NCBI RefSeq assembly: GCF_000384475.1
Contig: NZ_ARWB01000001.1
Coordinates: forward strand, 1,220,176 to 1,284,175
Source of the DNA: Methylopila sp. M107
GTDB lineage: Bacteria; Pseudomonadota; Alphaproteobacteria; Rhizobiales; Methylopilaceae
Direction of reading: 5' to 3'
Length of the DNA: 64,000 nt
Below, one piece after another: positions 1 through 9,482 of this stretch (positions are counted from its first letter, which is position 1; each line of letters begins with the position of its first letter). A program made the translations under genes and the position numbers. Below the pieces are notes generated by a model. The model did not search any database and was not told the origin of the DNA. It was given only the letters and a program-made list of their open reading frames with translations.

Positions 1-653
1 ATGACTTCCTGGATCTTGTACGACCGCAGCCGGCGCGGTTTGCGCTCCGGCAGTTCCTCCAGCGCGTCGCCCGCGCCGATCGACTCGACCGGATGGTCTT
101 CCTCGTCGCCATGATCGTCGTGGTCGGCGTCGGCCTTGTCGGCCTGCTCCTCGACGTGTTCGGCGACGGCGGCTTCGGCCTCATCTACGGCGCCGGCGGT
201 CTCCTCGTTGGAGTCGCTCGCCTCGGCGCCCTCGGCGTCGCCGTCGCCATCGGCGGCTTCGGAGACCGTCGCGTCGCCCTCGGGGCTCGCCTTCGGGCGG
301 GCGCGGCCGCGCCTGCGCCGACCGCCGGCCGACGGCTTCTCGGCCGCGGCCTCTTCCTCGGCGTGCGCCTTCTCGTCTTCCGCGATCAGCGCCTGACGGT
401 CGGCGACCGGGATCTGGTAGTAGTCCGGGTGGATCTCGCTGAAGGCGAGGAAGCCGTGGCGGTTGCCGCCATATTCGATGAACGCCGCCTGCAGCGAGGG
501 TTCGACCCGCGTCACCTTCGCGAGGTAGATGTTCCCGCGCAGCTGCTTGCGGTTGGCGCTCTCGAAGTCGAATTCCTCGACGCGGGAGCCTCGCACCACA
601 ACGACGCGGGTCTCTTCCGCGTGTGTGGCGTCGATGAGCATTTTGTTGGCCAT
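1..653 (-). CDS. rne: Ribonuclease E, N-terminal part (runs off the window)
   Basis: Endoribonuclease that initiates mRNA decay and rRNA/tRNA processing. About 217 N-terminal residues are visible, beginning MANKMLIDATHAEETRVVVV, which is typical of the family. An S1-type RNA-binding segment follows (GNIYLAKVTRVEPSLQAAFI, then GFLAFSEIHPDYY). From about residue 90 to 205 there is a long Ala/Glu/Asp-rich low-complexity insertion that starts with a basic patch, after which the fold resumes with RRLRSYKIQEV at the window edge. Such an insertion inside the S1 region is characteristic of alphaproteobacterial RNase E. ATG is at 651-653. The catalytic domain and the C-terminal scaffold lie outside the window. 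Confidence 0.9.
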   Translation of the reverse strand, partial: MANKMLIDATHAEETRVVVVRGSRVEEFDFESANRKQLRGNIYLAKVTRVEPSLQAAFIEYGGNRHGFLAFSEIHPDYYQIPVADRQALIAEDEKAHAEEEAAAEKPSAGGRRRRGRARPKASPEGDATVSEAADGDGDAEGAEASDSNEETAGAVDEAEAAVAEHVEEQADKADADHDDHGDEEDHPVESIGAGDALEELPERKPRRLRSYKIQEV

Positions 654-1300
654 GTAGGTAACTCGTATGTGCGGCCGGGCGGGCCGCCCTCGGCGAGCGA
701 GGGCAGGGCGCGGCGAACGCGCGATCGGCGCCCGGCGGTGTGTGTCAGGGTTTGGAACGGATCGCCGGCGCGCGCTGACGCCAAAGTGGCGATCGATGCG
801 GCGCAGGCGAAAGGCGAGCGCCGGCTGCGCCGGCGCGTGGAAATCCCGGTTGAAGCGATGTCGGCGTGGTTCGCCGTGCGCATTCCTCGAGAAGCCTCGC
901 CAAAGAAACAGGGCGGCCCGATCGGTCGGGCGCGTCCGGAAGATACCGTGTCGTCAGCGTCGCGGACGACAGCTCGTCGTCGATCCCCGTGCGCGGCGTC
1001 GTTTCGAGGGCCAGTCGCTGTCAGGCGATAAGTCGGCGCCTCGTTTCGGAAGCCGCGAAGACCGCCGAGCGCGATGTCGAGACTCGTCTCAATACTCGCG
1101 TGAGCGCCGGTTCTTAACCGACCAGTCGCATATTTGACAAGCGCTTGACGGCGTTAAACGACGCGAAACCACAAGATCCACCGGACTTTCCGGAGACAGG
1201 CGCCCGAAACGTCCGCTATTTTCAGAGATGATTAACCAAGCGCCACATAACTGGTAGAAGCGGCCCCGGGGCCAACGCCGAGTGGAGACGCGCGCCCGCG
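654..1300. other. Intergenic region between divergent rne and amiC
   Basis: A 647-bp stretch separating two divergently transcribed genes, so it should hold both promoters and the rne leader. RNase E leaders are often long because the enzyme autoregulates its own mRNA, which could explain the size (inference). A TTGACA hexamer occurs at about 1135-1140 pointing towards amiC, but no convincing -10 box follows at normal spacing. The open frames here lack family resemblance and are judged non-coding. Confidence 0.5.
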
Positions 1301-2500
1301 ATGATTCGCAAGGTTCTCGCGATATTGCTGACAGCGCTGCCCCTCTGGGGAGCGGCGGTCGCGCGCGCCGAACCGGTCGCGGTCGCCACCGACGCGCGGC
1401 TCGTCGGAGACGACCAGCGCACGCGCCTCGTGGTCGACCTCAGCGCCTCCGCGCCCATCAAGGCGTTTACGCTCGCCGATCCCTACCGCGTGATCATCGA
1501 CCTGCCGGACGTCGCCTTCAAGCTGCCCGAGAAGGCGGGCCGAACGGGCAGGGGGCTGATCAGCGCCTACCGATACGGCGTGCTGGCGCCGGGCCGGTCG
1601 AGGATCGTGGTCGACGTCAAGCGGCCCGTGGCGATCGACAAGGCCTTTGTGCTCGATCCCGTCGAGGGGCAGCCGGCCCGCCTCGTGCTCGACCTGACGC
1701 CGAGCGACCGGAAGACTTTCCTGCAGTCGAGCTCGGTCGCCGAAAAGGCTCCGGCGTCCGACGTCACCTCTGCGATCTCTGCGCCCGAGGAGGCGCGTCC
1801 CCTGGTGGTGATCGACCCCGGCCATGGCGGCGTCGATCCGGGCGCTTCGGGGCCGGAGGGCGCGAGCGAGAAGGACATCGTGCTGGCTTTCGCCAAGAGC
1901 CTGAAGGCCAAGATCGAAGCCTCGGGCCGCCGCGCCGTGCTGACGCGAGACGACGACACCTTCGTGTCGTTGCCGGCGCGCGTGAAGGCCGCGCGCGACG
2001 CCGACGCCGCTCTCATGATCTCGATCCATGCCGACACGCTGCACGACGCCGACGCCGTACGCGGCGCGACCGTCTACACGCTCTCGGACAAGGCCTCGGA
2101 CCGGCGCGCCGAGAAACTCGCCGAGAAGGAGAACCGCTCCGACATGATCGCGGGGCTCGATCTCTCCGACGAGCCCGAGGAGGTCGCCGGCATCTTGTTC
2201 GATCTCACCATGCGCGAGACGAAATCCTTCACCTCCCAGTTCGCGCGGGGACTGGTGCGCGAACTGAAGGGCGCGGCCCAGATGAACAAGAACCCGCTGC
2301 GCTCGGCGGGCTTTCGCGTGCTGAAGGCGCCGGACGTGCCATCTGTCCTGCTCGAGCTCGGCTATCTGTCGAGCAAGGAGGACGCCAGGCTGATGATGTC
2401 GGACGCCTGGCGCGAGAAGGCGACCGGCGCGGTGGCGCAGGCGATCGACCGCTACTTCGAGACGCGTATCGCCCAGGGCACACTCGGTCGCGTAAACTGA
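1301..2500 (+). CDS. amiC: N-acetylmuramoyl-L-alanine amidase (AmiC type)
   Basis: Periplasmic zinc amidase that cleaves the stem peptide from MurNAc during cell separation. The 399-aa protein has a signal peptide (about residues 1-24, ending GAAVARA), an AMIN domain (about 25-130) that would localise it to peptidoglycan or the septum, and an Amidase_3 domain (about 165-390). Zinc and catalytic signatures are visible: VVIDPGHGGVDPG, SEKDIVLAF, MISIHADT and LLELGYLSSKED. ATG 1301 directly precedes a typical MIRKVLAILLTALP signal. It lies upstream of PBP1A in the same orientation, separated by 144 bp, so wall cleavage and synthesis genes are neighbours. Confidence 0.93.
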   Translation: MIRKVLAILLTALPLWGAAVARAEPVAVATDARLVGDDQRTRLVVDLSASAPIKAFTLADPYRVIIDLPDVAFKLPEKAGRTGRGLISAYRYGVLAPGRSRIVVDVKRPVAIDKAFVLDPVEGQPARLVLDLTPSDRKTFLQSSSVAEKAPASDVTSAISAPEEARPLVVIDPGHGGVDPGASGPEGASEKDIVLAFAKSLKAKIEASGRRAVLTRDDDTFVSLPARVKAARDADAALMISIHADTLHDADAVRGATVYTLSDKASDRRAEKLAEKENRSDMIAGLDLSDEPEEVAGILFDLTMRETKSFTSQFARGLVRELKGAAQMNKNPLRSAGFRVLKAPDVPSVLLELGYLSSKEDARLMMSDAWREKATGAVAQAIDRYFETRIAQGTLGRVN

Positions 2501-2644
2501 GCCGCTGGACGCAGCGCCGCACATTCTCCACAAAGCGGCGTGATGCCGTCTGATAAGCTGCCCGCGCCGGATCACGGTCGCGTAAGTGCGGCGCGGGGCG
2601 CGTGCGACGGGGATGCGTCGCTCCGGCGGTGACGAGGGAAACGG

Positions 2645-5089
2645 GTGCGCCTTCTACTCAGGTTCTTCGGCTTCCTGTTCGCGACCGGCGCGCTGCTCGC
2701 GCTCGTCGGGGCGGCTGTCATCGGCGTGTTCGTGCTGAAATATTCGCGCGAACTGCCGGATTACGAGCAGCTGTCGAAATACGAGCCGCCGATCATGACG
2801 CGGCTGCACGCGAATGACGGCAGGCTGATCGCCGAATACGCCAAGGAGCGGCGCCTGTTCGTACCGATCCAGTCGGTCCCCTCGCGGCTCGTGGGGTCGT
2901 TCCTCTCGGCGGAGGACAAGTCGTTCTACGAGCATGGCGGCCTGGACTTCTTCGGAATCGCGCGCGCCGCCGTCACCAATTTCCAGAACGCCGGCCGCCG
3001 CCCCCAGGGCGCCTCGACGATCACTCAGCAGGTCGCGAAGAACTTCCTGCTGACCTCCGACCAGAACTACGAGCGCAAGATCAAGGAAGCGCTGCTGTCG
3101 CTGCGGATCGAGCAGACCTATTCGAAGGACCGCATCCTAGAGCTCTATCTCAACGAGATCTATTTCGGCATGGGCGCGTACGGCGTCGGAGCCGCCTCGC
3201 TGGTCTATTTCGACAAGGCGGTGAACGAGCTCGACCTCGCGGAGAGCGCCTATCTGGCGGCGCTGCCCAAGGCGCCGAACAACTACCATCCCTACCGCTA
3301 CCCGGAGCGCGCCATGGAGCGCCGCAACTGGGTGATCGATCGCATGGTCGAGAACGGCTACGCGACCCGCGAGGAGGCCGACGCCGCCAAGAAGGAGCCG
3401 CTCGACGTCAAGCCGCGCCCGACCGGCGTGCAGCTCGCCGACAGCGAATACTTCAACGAGGAGGTGCGCCGCGTCCTCTACGAGCGCTACGGCGAAAAGG
3501 GCCTCTACGAAGGCGGCCTGTCGGTCCGCACCACGCTCGACCCGAAGCTGCAGACGCTTGCGCGCAAGTCGCTGAGCGCGGGCCTCATCCGCTTCGACGA
3601 GCAGCGCGGCTGGCGCGGCGCGCCCAAGGAGATCGATCCGCGCGGCGACTGGGGCGTGGCGCTCGCCGACGTGCCGGCGCTCGGCGACACACCGTGGAAG
3701 CTTGCGGTCGTGCTCGACTCCGGCGCGAGCGAGGCGACCATCGGCCTGCAGCCGGGCCGCGAGAAATCCGGCGCCGTCGAACGCGAACGCGTCACCGGCC
3801 GGATCGGGCTCGAAGGCGTGCGTTGGGCCAAATGGGCGACCGGGCCGGAGCGCGGCCGCGCCGTGAAGACCGTCTCGCAGGTCCTGAAGGCCGGCGACGT
3901 GGTCTATGTCGAGCACCTGAAGGAAGGCTCGACCGACTACCGCCTCCGGCAGGTGCCGAACATCTCCGGCGGCATGGTTGCGATGGACCCGTTCACCGGC
4001 CGCGTGCTGGCGCTCGCCGGCGGCTTCTCCTACGACGAGAGCCAGTTCAACCGCGCCACGCAGGCGCTCCGGCAGCCTGGCTCCTCGTTCAAGCCGTTCA
4101 TCTACGCGGCGGCGCTCGACAATGGCTACACGCCGTCATCGGTGGTGCTCGACGCCGCGATCGAGGTCGATCAGGGCCCCGGCATCGGCGTCTGGCGCCC
4201 GGAGAACTACGCCAAGAAGTTCTATGGTCCGCAGACCCTGCGCTTCGGCATCGAGAAGTCACGCAACGTCATGACGGTGCGGCTCGCCCAGGACATGGGC
4301 ATGCCGCTGATTTCAGAATACGCCAAGCGCTTCGGCGTGATGGACGACCTGCCGCGCCTCCTGTCGATGTCGCTGGGCGCCGGCGAGACGACGGTGCTCC
4401 GCATGACCGCGGCCTATGCGATGTTCGCCAATGGCGGAAAGCGCGTCGTGCCGACCGTGATCGACCGGGTGCAGGACCGCACCGGCAAGACGGTCTATCG
4501 CCACGACGACCGCCAGTGCATCGGCTGCACCGCGACCGCCTGGGCCAATCAGGACGAGCCGAAGATCGTGGACACCCGCGAGCAGGTGCTCGACCCGATG
4601 ACGGCATATCAGGTCACCTCGATGCTGGAGGGCGTCGTGCTGCGCGGCACCGCGACCAGCCTGAAGTCGGTCGGCCGGCCGATCGCCGGCAAGACCGGCA
4701 CCACCAACGACTACAAGGACGCCTGGTTCGTCGGCTTCTCGCCGGACCTCGTGGTCGGCGTCTACCTTGGCTACGACAAGCCGCATTCGATGGGCGAGGG
4801 GGAGACCGGCGGCGAAGTCGCGGCGCCGGTGTTCGGCGAGTTCATGAAGGCCGCGCTCGCCGACAAGCCCGCGACGCCGTTCCGCGTGCCGCCTGGCATC
4901 AAGCTGATCCGCATCAATCCGTCCACCGGAATGCGCGCCGACGGCGGCAAGGTCATCCTCGAAGCGTTCAAGCCGGGCACCGCCCCGCCGGACAGCTACT
5001 CGATCATCGGCCAGGCCTCCCCTCGCAGCGAAACAGTGACGCCCGACGCGGACCGCGCCGTGCGGCAGGGCACCGGCGGGCTGTACTGA
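2645..5089 (+). CDS. mrcA: Penicillin-binding protein 1A, bifunctional transglycosylase/transpeptidase
   Basis: Inner-membrane class A PBP (814 aa) that polymerises lipid II and crosslinks peptidoglycan. There is an N-terminal membrane anchor (about residues 7-31). The GT51 glycosyltransferase motifs are EDKSFYEHGGLD, GASTITQQVAKN and LYLNEIYFG. A linker/OB-like region follows at about 320-425. The transpeptidase domain carries SSFK (in RQPGSSFKPFIY), SRN (in KSRNVMT) and KTGTTND. The start is GTG at 2645; the protein sequence MRLLLRFFGFLFATGALLA from that codon is the normal anchor. All catalytic motifs are intact. Confidence 0.95.
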   Translation: MRLLLRFFGFLFATGALLALVGAAVIGVFVLKYSRELPDYEQLSKYEPPIMTRLHANDGRLIAEYAKERRLFVPIQSVPSRLVGSFLSAEDKSFYEHGGLDFFGIARAAVTNFQNAGRRPQGASTITQQVAKNFLLTSDQNYERKIKEALLSLRIEQTYSKDRILELYLNEIYFGMGAYGVGAASLVYFDKAVNELDLAESAYLAALPKAPNNYHPYRYPERAMERRNWVIDRMVENGYATREEADAAKKEPLDVKPRPTGVQLADSEYFNEEVRRVLYERYGEKGLYEGGLSVRTTLDPKLQTLARKSLSAGLIRFDEQRGWRGAPKEIDPRGDWGVALADVPALGDTPWKLAVVLDSGASEATIGLQPGREKSGAVERERVTGRIGLEGVRWAKWATGPERGRAVKTVSQVLKAGDVVYVEHLKEGSTDYRLRQVPNISGGMVAMDPFTGRVLALAGGFSYDESQFNRATQALRQPGSSFKPFIYAAALDNGYTPSSVVLDAAIEVDQGPGIGVWRPENYAKKFYGPQTLRFGIEKSRNVMTVRLAQDMGMPLISEYAKRFGVMDDLPRLLSMSLGAGETTVLRMTAAYAMFANGGKRVVPTVIDRVQDRTGKTVYRHDDRQCIGCTATAWANQDEPKIVDTREQVLDPMTAYQVTSMLEGVVLRGTATSLKSVGRPIAGKTGTTNDYKDAWFVGFSPDLVVGVYLGYDKPHSMGEGETGGEVAAPVFGEFMKAALADKPATPFRVPPGIKLIRINPSTGMRADGGKVILEAFKPGTAPPDSYSIIGQASPRSETVTPDADRAVRQGTGGLY

Positions 5090-5114
5090 CTGCGGTCCGT
5101 GGTGCAGCTCAACC

Positions 5115-5190
5115 GTCATCGACGGGCTTGACCTGGCGATCCATCTCTTGAGCAAAGGGGATGGATGCCCGGCTCCAGGCCGGGCATGAC
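5115..5190. repeat. Dispersed intergenic palindromic repeat, copy A
   Basis: Begins GTCAT and ends ATGAC. The right arm is an internal hairpin (GCCCGGC..GCCGGGC). It lies between PBP1A and the CDF transporter and belongs to the same family as copies at 5866, 12989, 15848, 23824 and the interrupted copy around the IS110. Confidence 0.6.
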
Positions 5191-5228
5191 GGCGCGCATT
5201 GTTTCGGACGGGGCAAGCCGATTCTCCG

Positions 5229-5825
5229 ATGACCGACGCCGCAGCCTCAGTCTCTCTCCGCCGCGCCGTCGCGATCGTCGCGGCGCTGAACCTCGGCTAT
5301 TTCGGGCTCGAGTTCGCCGTCGCGCTCGCGATCGGATCGGTCTCGCTGATCGCCGACAGCGTCGACTTTCTGGAAGACGCGTCCATCAATGTGCTGATCC
5401 TGCTGGGCCTCGCATGGTCGACGCGGGCGCAGGCGCGGCTCGGCATGGCGCTCGCGGCGATCATTCTGATCCCAGGCCTTGCGACGCTCTGGATGGCGTG
5501 GGCGAAGTTCTCAGCGCCGGTCGCGCCGGAGCCTGTCGCGCTGACGCTGGCGGGGGCGGGGGCGCTTGGCGTCAACCTGACCTGCGCGCTGATTCTCGCG
5601 AAATATCGGGCGGCGAGCGGCAGCCTGACCAAGGCGGCGTTTCTCTCGGCGCGCAACGACGCGCTGGCGAATGTCGCGATCATCGCGGCCGGCGGGGCCA
5701 CGGCGTGGACGCTGTCGGCGTGGCCGGACCTGATCGTCGGGCTCGCAATCGCCGCGATGAACGCGGACGCTGCGCGCGAAGTGTGGGAGGCCGCCCGCGA
5801 GGAAGCGCGGGCGGCGGAAGCTTGA
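5229..5825 (+). CDS. Cation transporter, CDF-like membrane protein
   Basis: A 198-aa polytopic membrane protein resembling the transmembrane domain of cation diffusion facilitators, which export divalent metals by proton antiport. Motif-like acidic residues sit in the second helix (SLIADSVDFLEDASIN), and a matching ND pair occurs in LSARNDALANVAIIAAGG. About six hydrophobic segments are present. It is shorter than classical CDF proteins and lacks the C-terminal cytoplasmic dimerisation domain. The substrate cannot be inferred. ATG 5229 was chosen because the longer frame upstream runs into the intergenic repeat. Confidence 0.75.
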   Translation: MTDAAASVSLRRAVAIVAALNLGYFGLEFAVALAIGSVSLIADSVDFLEDASINVLILLGLAWSTRAQARLGMALAAIILIPGLATLWMAWAKFSAPVAPEPVALTLAGAGALGVNLTCALILAKYRAASGSLTKAAFLSARNDALANVAIIAAGGATAWTLSAWPDLIVGLAIAAMNADAAREVWEAAREEARAAEA

Positions 5826-5865
5826 GGGCTGATTCGGGAAATCGCGAGCGGTCAAAGCCAACCTC

Positions 5866-5956
5866 GTCATGCCCCGGTTCAGCCGGGGCATCCAGGCTTC
5901 CGCATCGCAACGCTCGACGATCGACCCTGGATCCCCTGGATAAACCGGGGCATGAC
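5866..5956. repeat. Dispersed intergenic palindromic repeat, copy B
   Basis: GTCATGCCCCGG at the left and CCGGGGCATGAC at the right form a perfect outer inverted repeat. The left end carries its own hairpin (CCCCGG..CCGGGG) and an inner GGATCC-containing arm. It lies between the convergent CDF and EthD-like genes, where it could act as a bidirectional structured terminator (inference). Confidence 0.65.
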
Positions 5957-5958
5957 AA

Positions 5959-6270
5959 TCAGCCTTCGGTGGCGTCGATCACCGCGATGGTCGGGTCGCC
6001 GCCGGTCGAATAGTTCGGGATGTCGGCGACCGCCGTCTGGCCTTCCGGCGACGACAGCGCCGCGCCGAGCGCGTCCGGGCTCTCGAAGGTCCCGACAAAA
6101 ATCCAGAAATACGCGCCTTCGCCGCCGTCCGGACCGGTCGAGGGGCCGAAGCTGTGCGCGCCGAGGCCCGGCATCTTCCTCACGAGCGGCATGTGCGTGC
6201 CGCGGAAATAGCTGTCGAAGGCCGCCGGGTCCTTGGGCTTCGGATACATGACGACGAGCTTGGTGCTCAC
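5959..6270 (-). CDS. EthD family protein
   Basis: A 103-aa protein with the EthD/dimeric alpha-beta barrel pattern: VVMYPKPKDPAAFDSYF, HMPLVRKMPGL and a C-terminal YFWIFVGTFESPDALGAAL. Members are small ferredoxin-like-fold proteins, some associated with ether or quinone degradation, but most have no assigned reaction. The likely start is GTG at 6268-6270, because upstream codons do not resemble the family. It is convergent with the CDF gene and divergent from prfB. Confidence 0.75.
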   Translation of the reverse strand: MSTKLVVMYPKPKDPAAFDSYFRGTHMPLVRKMPGLGAHSFGPSTGPDGGEGAYFWIFVGTFESPDALGAALSSPEGQTAVADIPNYSTGGDPTIAVIDATEG

Positions 6271-6433
6271 AGGGGGCCTCGCTTTCGGGAAGGGGATTTT
6301 GGACCGGTGCGGTCCGCGACAGAGGTATGGCGCGTCGGGCTCATCGGCCAAGGCATCGTTTGCAGTGCGGTGCGCAGCGGGATATTGCTCCCGCGCAAAC
6401 ATCACCCCGAACCGGATTCCCAAAGCCCTCGCC

Positions 6434-7558
<1,125 letters not shown>

Positions 7559-7562
<4 letters not shown>

Positions 7563-8794
7563 CCCTTCGCCACCAGCAACCGCCCGGCGTTCAAAAACCT
7601 GAGCGGGTTGACCGCCTCGCCGTTGACCCGCGTCTCATAGTGCAGGTGCGGGCCGGTCGAGCGACCGGTCGAGCCGACCCGGCCGACGGTCGCGCCGATG
7701 CGAAGCTCGTCGCCGACAGCGACCTCGATCGACGATAGGTGCCCGTATCGCGTCGACAGGCCATTGCCGTGGTCGATCTCGACCATGTTGCCGTAGCCGC
7801 CGCTCCAGCCCGCCGACACGACGCGGCCATGCGCCGTCGCCTTCACGGGCGCGCCGTAGTCGATGTCGAAGTCGAGCCCTGAGTGGAAGGCGAGCCGACC
7901 GAGAAACGGGTCGGTACGCGCTCCAAAGCCGCTGGAGAGCGACGCGCCGCGCGACGGGGTGCGGATCGGCGTCCGGTCGAGGCCGCGCTCGAACGCCAGG
8001 ATCACGGCGCGCTCGGCGGAAATCTGGTCGAGCCGGGCTTCAAAGGTCAGGGCGCCGGCGGGCAGGGGCTCGAAGGGTCCGCCGCGGCCCTTTCCGTCTG
8101 AGGGCAGCGCCGGCCTCGCGACGCCCGCAGCGTCGTAGACGCGCTCGAGCGTGGCGCGGCGCGCCCGGTTCCGGGCCGACAGTCCATCGAGGGCGCGGTC
8201 CTGCAGCGCCTGGGCGGCGTCGAGCGAGGCCGCGACGTGTTCGGCCTTGCGGGCGCCGCTCTCGCTGCGGCGCTCTTCCGTGGGCTCGCGGTCGACGCTT
8301 TCGAGCGCGCGCGCCGCGTCGTCGACCGGCGCGGGTTTTGGCGCGAAGGACAGCGCGGCCTCGTCTGCCGCGGCGTCCTGCGCCCCGGCGCCTGCGAGTT
8401 CGGCGATGCGCGCCTGGCGCTTCTCCATCAGGCTTTGCCTGAGGCCGAGCTCCGTCAGCCGCTCGTCGAGCCCGGCCTTCTCGACCATGCGACGGGTGCG
8501 GACGCGCTCCAGCTCGTCACGCAGGGCGCTGATCTGCGCCTCGTAGGCGCGCGACGACGCCTTCGCCCCCTGCCGGATCTCCGCCATGACCGTGTCGTGG
8601 AACAGCATGTATCCGGCGGCCGACACGCTCCAGGCGGTCACGCCGAGAAGCGCTGCGAAGCAAGCGATGACGCCGTAGCGGGGCAGGCGGATCGCGGTCC
8701 GTTTGCCGCCGCGTTCGATCACGATCCGGTCCGCTCCATCGGAGGACCTGCCGAACCTGTCATCGTCGAACCGCATGAGCGTCCCCGGATCCAA
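7559..8794 (-). CDS. M23 family metallopeptidase (LytM/EnvC-like)
   Basis: A 411-aa envelope protein with one N-terminal transmembrane segment (about residues 38-60), a coiled-coil/charged region (about 75-130) and an Ala-rich linker. A C-terminal LytM domain carries the zinc motifs HSGLDFDIDYG, the GHLS segment and GPHLHYETR, so the peptidase looks intact. It should hydrolyse or regulate hydrolysis of peptidoglycan peptides in the periplasm. ATG at 8794 gives MDPGTLMRFDDD; ATG 7 is a possible shorter start. It is convergent with prfB. Confidence 0.85.
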
Positions 8795-8846
8795 TCTGGC
8801 TCCGGGCGATCATGGTCGGTTAGGGTTAATTCCCGCATAACGAAGG

Positions 8847-9323
8847 CTATACGTGGAGCGCCTTCGCGGCCGCCAGCACCTCCTCGGCGTGGCCCGCGAC
8901 CTTCACCTTGTCCCACACGCGGGCGATCCGCCCGTCCGGGCCGATCAGCACCGTCGTGCGCTCCACGCCCATATATTTGCGGCCGTACATGCTCTTCTGG
9001 GCCCACACGCCGTAGGCCTCCAGCATCGCTTTGGATTCGTCGGCGGCGAGCGCGAGATCGAGGCCGTGCTTGGCGCGGAACTTGTCGTGGCTCGCCGCGC
9101 TGTCGGGCGAGACCCCGACGATCTCCGCGCCAACGGCGGCGAACGCGCCCTTCAGCCGGTTGAATTCGATGGCTTCCTTGGTGCAGCCGCTGGTGTCGTC
9201 CTTTGGATAGAAGTAAAGCACCACCGTCTTGCCTGCGAAATCCTTCAGGCGCACGGTCTCGCCGCCCGCGCCCGGCAGTTCGAAATCCGGCGCCGGAGCG
9301 CCCAGTTCGAGGGTTGAGCTCAT
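8847..9323 (-). CDS. bcp: Thioredoxin-dependent peroxiredoxin Bcp (PrxQ type)
   Basis: A 158-aa thiol peroxidase. The peroxidatic Cys lies in YPKDDTSGCTKEA, the usual PrxQ context, but the second Cys five residues upstream seen in many Bcp proteins is absent (the motif is DTSGCT). The fold extends through VGVSPDSAASHDKF to the end of the protein. A start at ATG 9323 has a GGGAG sequence about nine bases upstream. In-frame ATGs at 9332 and 9341 are alternatives. Divergent from the AsmA-like gene. Confidence 0.9.
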   Translation of the reverse strand: MSSTLELGAPAPDFELPGAGGETVRLKDFAGKTVVLYFYPKDDTSGCTKEAIEFNRLKGAFAAVGAEIVGVSPDSAASHDKFRAKHGLDLALAADESKAMLEAYGVWAQKSMYGRKYMGVERTTVLIGPDGRIARVWDKVKVAGHAEEVLAAAKALHV

Positions 9324-9482
9324 CGTCGTCATCTCCCGCATCACGAAAACGCCGGTATGGTGCGACATGAGAGCCGCGGGCGAATCGCGGCCGATGAACC
9401 ATGGGCCGGCGGCGGCGTCCACCAGTCCGTCGACGCTGCGCGCGAGATGAGGCGCGACGATGCCGGAGACGCCGACCAGCTG

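Noticed and set aside
93-1137. Several long plus-strand frames over and beyond rne
   Set aside because: They are shadows of the rne coding sequence on the opposite strand or low-complexity Arg/Gly translations of GC-rich intergenic DNA.
1135-1160. TTGACA-like promoter for amiC
   Set aside because: No -10 hexamer at 16-18 bp spacing; kept only as a remark.
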